Positions 7,339-8,387 of a stretch of 8,387 bases of DNA are shown here, piece by piece. How positions within the stretch are numbered: the first letter of the stretch is position 1; each line of letters opens with the position of its first letter. A program made the position numbers and the translations under genes. Under the pieces are notes generated by a model. It was given only the letters and a program-made list of their open reading frames with translations, ran no database searches and had not been told where the DNA came from. The DNA lies in the NCBI GenBank assembly GCA_005239585.1, contig SBBU01000009.1, positions 1-8,387 on the forward strand. Direction: 5' to 3'. The DNA comes from Planctomycetaceae bacterium. Its GTDB lineage: Bacteria > Planctomycetota > MHYJ01 > SBBU01.

Positions 7339-8387
7339 GTGGATATCATAAATCCAGCTACTGAGCAAGTAATCACTTCAATTAAGGAAGCAGAGAGGGC
7401 AGAAATCGATCAGGCAGTCAAGGATTCCAAACATGGGCAGATTAAATGGTTTTCAACCTCTCCGGGGCAAAGGCAAAAGATCATGTGGGATATTGCTGAT
7501 GCGTTGCTTGATTCAAGGGAGGAATTCGCACGAATCGAGTCGCTGAATACTGGTAAACCATTCAAAGATACGCTTGAGCGTGAGATTCCTCGGGCAGCTG
7601 AGGTTTTAAGATATTACGCAGGATGGGCTACAAAGATAAATGGTCAGACGGTTCAAGCTGCTGGCGACCATCAGGTTTTTATATGTAGAGAACCAATAGG
7701 TGTTGTTGGAGCAATCGTCCCATGGAATTTTCCTCTCGTTATTTCAATGTACAAGGTTGGACCTGCGCTAGCCTGTGGTAACAGTGTCATTCTAAAACCT
7801 TCTGAATACACACCACTCAGTGCCATAAAATTTCAGGAGCTTGCGTTGAAAAAGGGTTTGCCGGAAGGAGTCTTGAATGTGGTTTCAGGTGGTCCTGATA
7901 CAGGTAAACTTTTGGTTGCCCATCCAGAGGTTGACAAGATTGCATTTACTGGCTCAGTCGCTGCCGGGCAGGACATCATGCGCTCATGCAGCAATAATCT
8001 AAAACGATTGCATCTTGAGCTGGGTGGTAAATCTCCTCATGTGATATTCGAAGACGCAGATCTAGACTCAGCCTGCCAGTCTGCATTCAGAGGAATTTTC
8101 TACAATGCTGGTCAAGTCTGTATTGCAGGTTCAAGACTCTTTGTTCAAAAAAAGATCCATTCAGAATTCATGGAAAGAATTATCTCCAAGACCCGTCAGA
8201 CTGTGGTTGGGGATCCATTCGATAGCCAGACTACGATGGGGCCCATAATATCAAAGCGTCAGCTAGAAAGGGTTGTTAGTTACATCGAGATTGGCAAAAA
8301 GGAAGGGGCGAAATTAGCTGCAGGTGGAAGGATAATTGAGAGGGACAAGGGATATTTCATTGAACCTACCATATTCGATGAGGTCGA
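7339..8387 (+). CDS. NAD(P)-dependent aldehyde dehydrogenase, 5' part (gene runs off the right edge)
   Basis: This enzyme oxidises an aldehyde to a carboxylic acid with NAD(P)+, through a thioester on the catalytic cysteine. The 349 visible residues carry the family signatures. INPAT is near the N-terminus. PWNFP (129-133) includes the oxyanion-stabilising N130, and KPSE (153-156) is the cofactor-binding Lys motif. FTGS is at 203-206 and LELGGKSP at 226-233 (general base E227). NAGQVCIAGSR (256-266) holds catalytic C261. It resembles the ALDH1/2/betaine-aldehyde branch, but the substrate cannot be read. The GTG is the only start possible: an in-frame TAA lies at 7327-7329 and the next in-frame ATG is about 49 codons inside. 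The protein therefore begins almost at INPAT and lacks the roughly 20-40 residue N-terminal strand region most homologues have. There is no Shine-Dalgarno. The gene is divergent from secA. The family is certain and the start fairly sure. Confidence 0.95.
   Translation, partial: MDIINPATEQVITSIKEAERAEIDQAVKDSKHGQIKWFSTSPGQRQKIMWDIADALLDSREEFARIESLNTGKPFKDTLEREIPRAAEVLRYYAGWATKINGQTVQAAGDHQVFICREPIGVVGAIVPWNFPLVISMYKVGPALACGNSVILKPSEYTPLSAIKFQELALKKGLPEGVLNVVSGGPDTGKLLVAHPEVDKIAFTGSVAAGQDIMRSCSNNLKRLHLELGGKSPHVIFEDADLDSACQSAFRGIFYNAGQVCIAGSRLFVQKKIHSEFMERIISKTRQTVVGDPFDSQTTMGPIISKRQLERVVSYIEIGKKEGAKLAAGGRIIERDKGYFIEPTIFDEV

Noticed and set aside
7281..7364. Short plus-strand ORF (27 codons) overlapping the aldehyde dehydrogenase start in another frame, considered as its missing N-terminus via a frameshift.
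   Set aside because: Its translation lacks the G-x-W pattern usual before INPAT in this family, and it spans a strong promoter, so it looks like chance.

Overview
The window holds four complete minus-strand genes, flanked by one cut-off plus-strand gene at each end. All but the left-hand gene belong to well-known families. The organism looks like a Gram-negative bacterium, because it carries a Kdo transferase for lipid A-linked lipopolysaccharide. The base composition is moderately AT-rich by eye. SecA has an extra segment before its conserved TYGTNNEYGFDYLRDN block, and adenosylhomocysteinase is of the short type common in archaea and deep-branching bacteria. Together these suggest a PVC-like or other deep-branching lineage (Planctomycetota or Omnitrophota would fit). 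This is an impression, not a placement.

Left edge (1-689, plus): the 3' part of a gene I cannot name, ending in a helical, TPR-like region. It converges on the next gene with a 43-nt gap.

SAM cycle pair (733-3234, minus): metK (S-adenosylmethionine synthetase) followed 21 nt later by ahcY (adenosylhomocysteinase). They look like one operon. MetK makes the methyl donor, and AhcY removes the S-adenosylhomocysteine left after methyl transfer. Both genes have Shine-Dalgarno sequences. A possible promoter and a hairpin lie in the 115-nt gap upstream of metK.

Envelope/secretion pair (3350-7234, minus): secA, the ATPase of the Sec export channel, followed 30 nt later by waaA (Kdo transferase), which starts at GTG without a visible ribosome binding site.

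Right edge (7339-8387, plus): the first 349 residues of an NAD(P)-dependent aldehyde dehydrogenase, divergent from secA. The 104-nt divergent intergenic region is the most interesting stretch. It carries two back-to-back promoters, each with a perfect TATAAT exactly 8 nt from the start codon of its gene and no Shine-Dalgarno, so both mRNAs are predicted to be leaderless or nearly so. I found no RNA genes, CRISPR arrays, insertion sequences or clearly novel multi-gene system.
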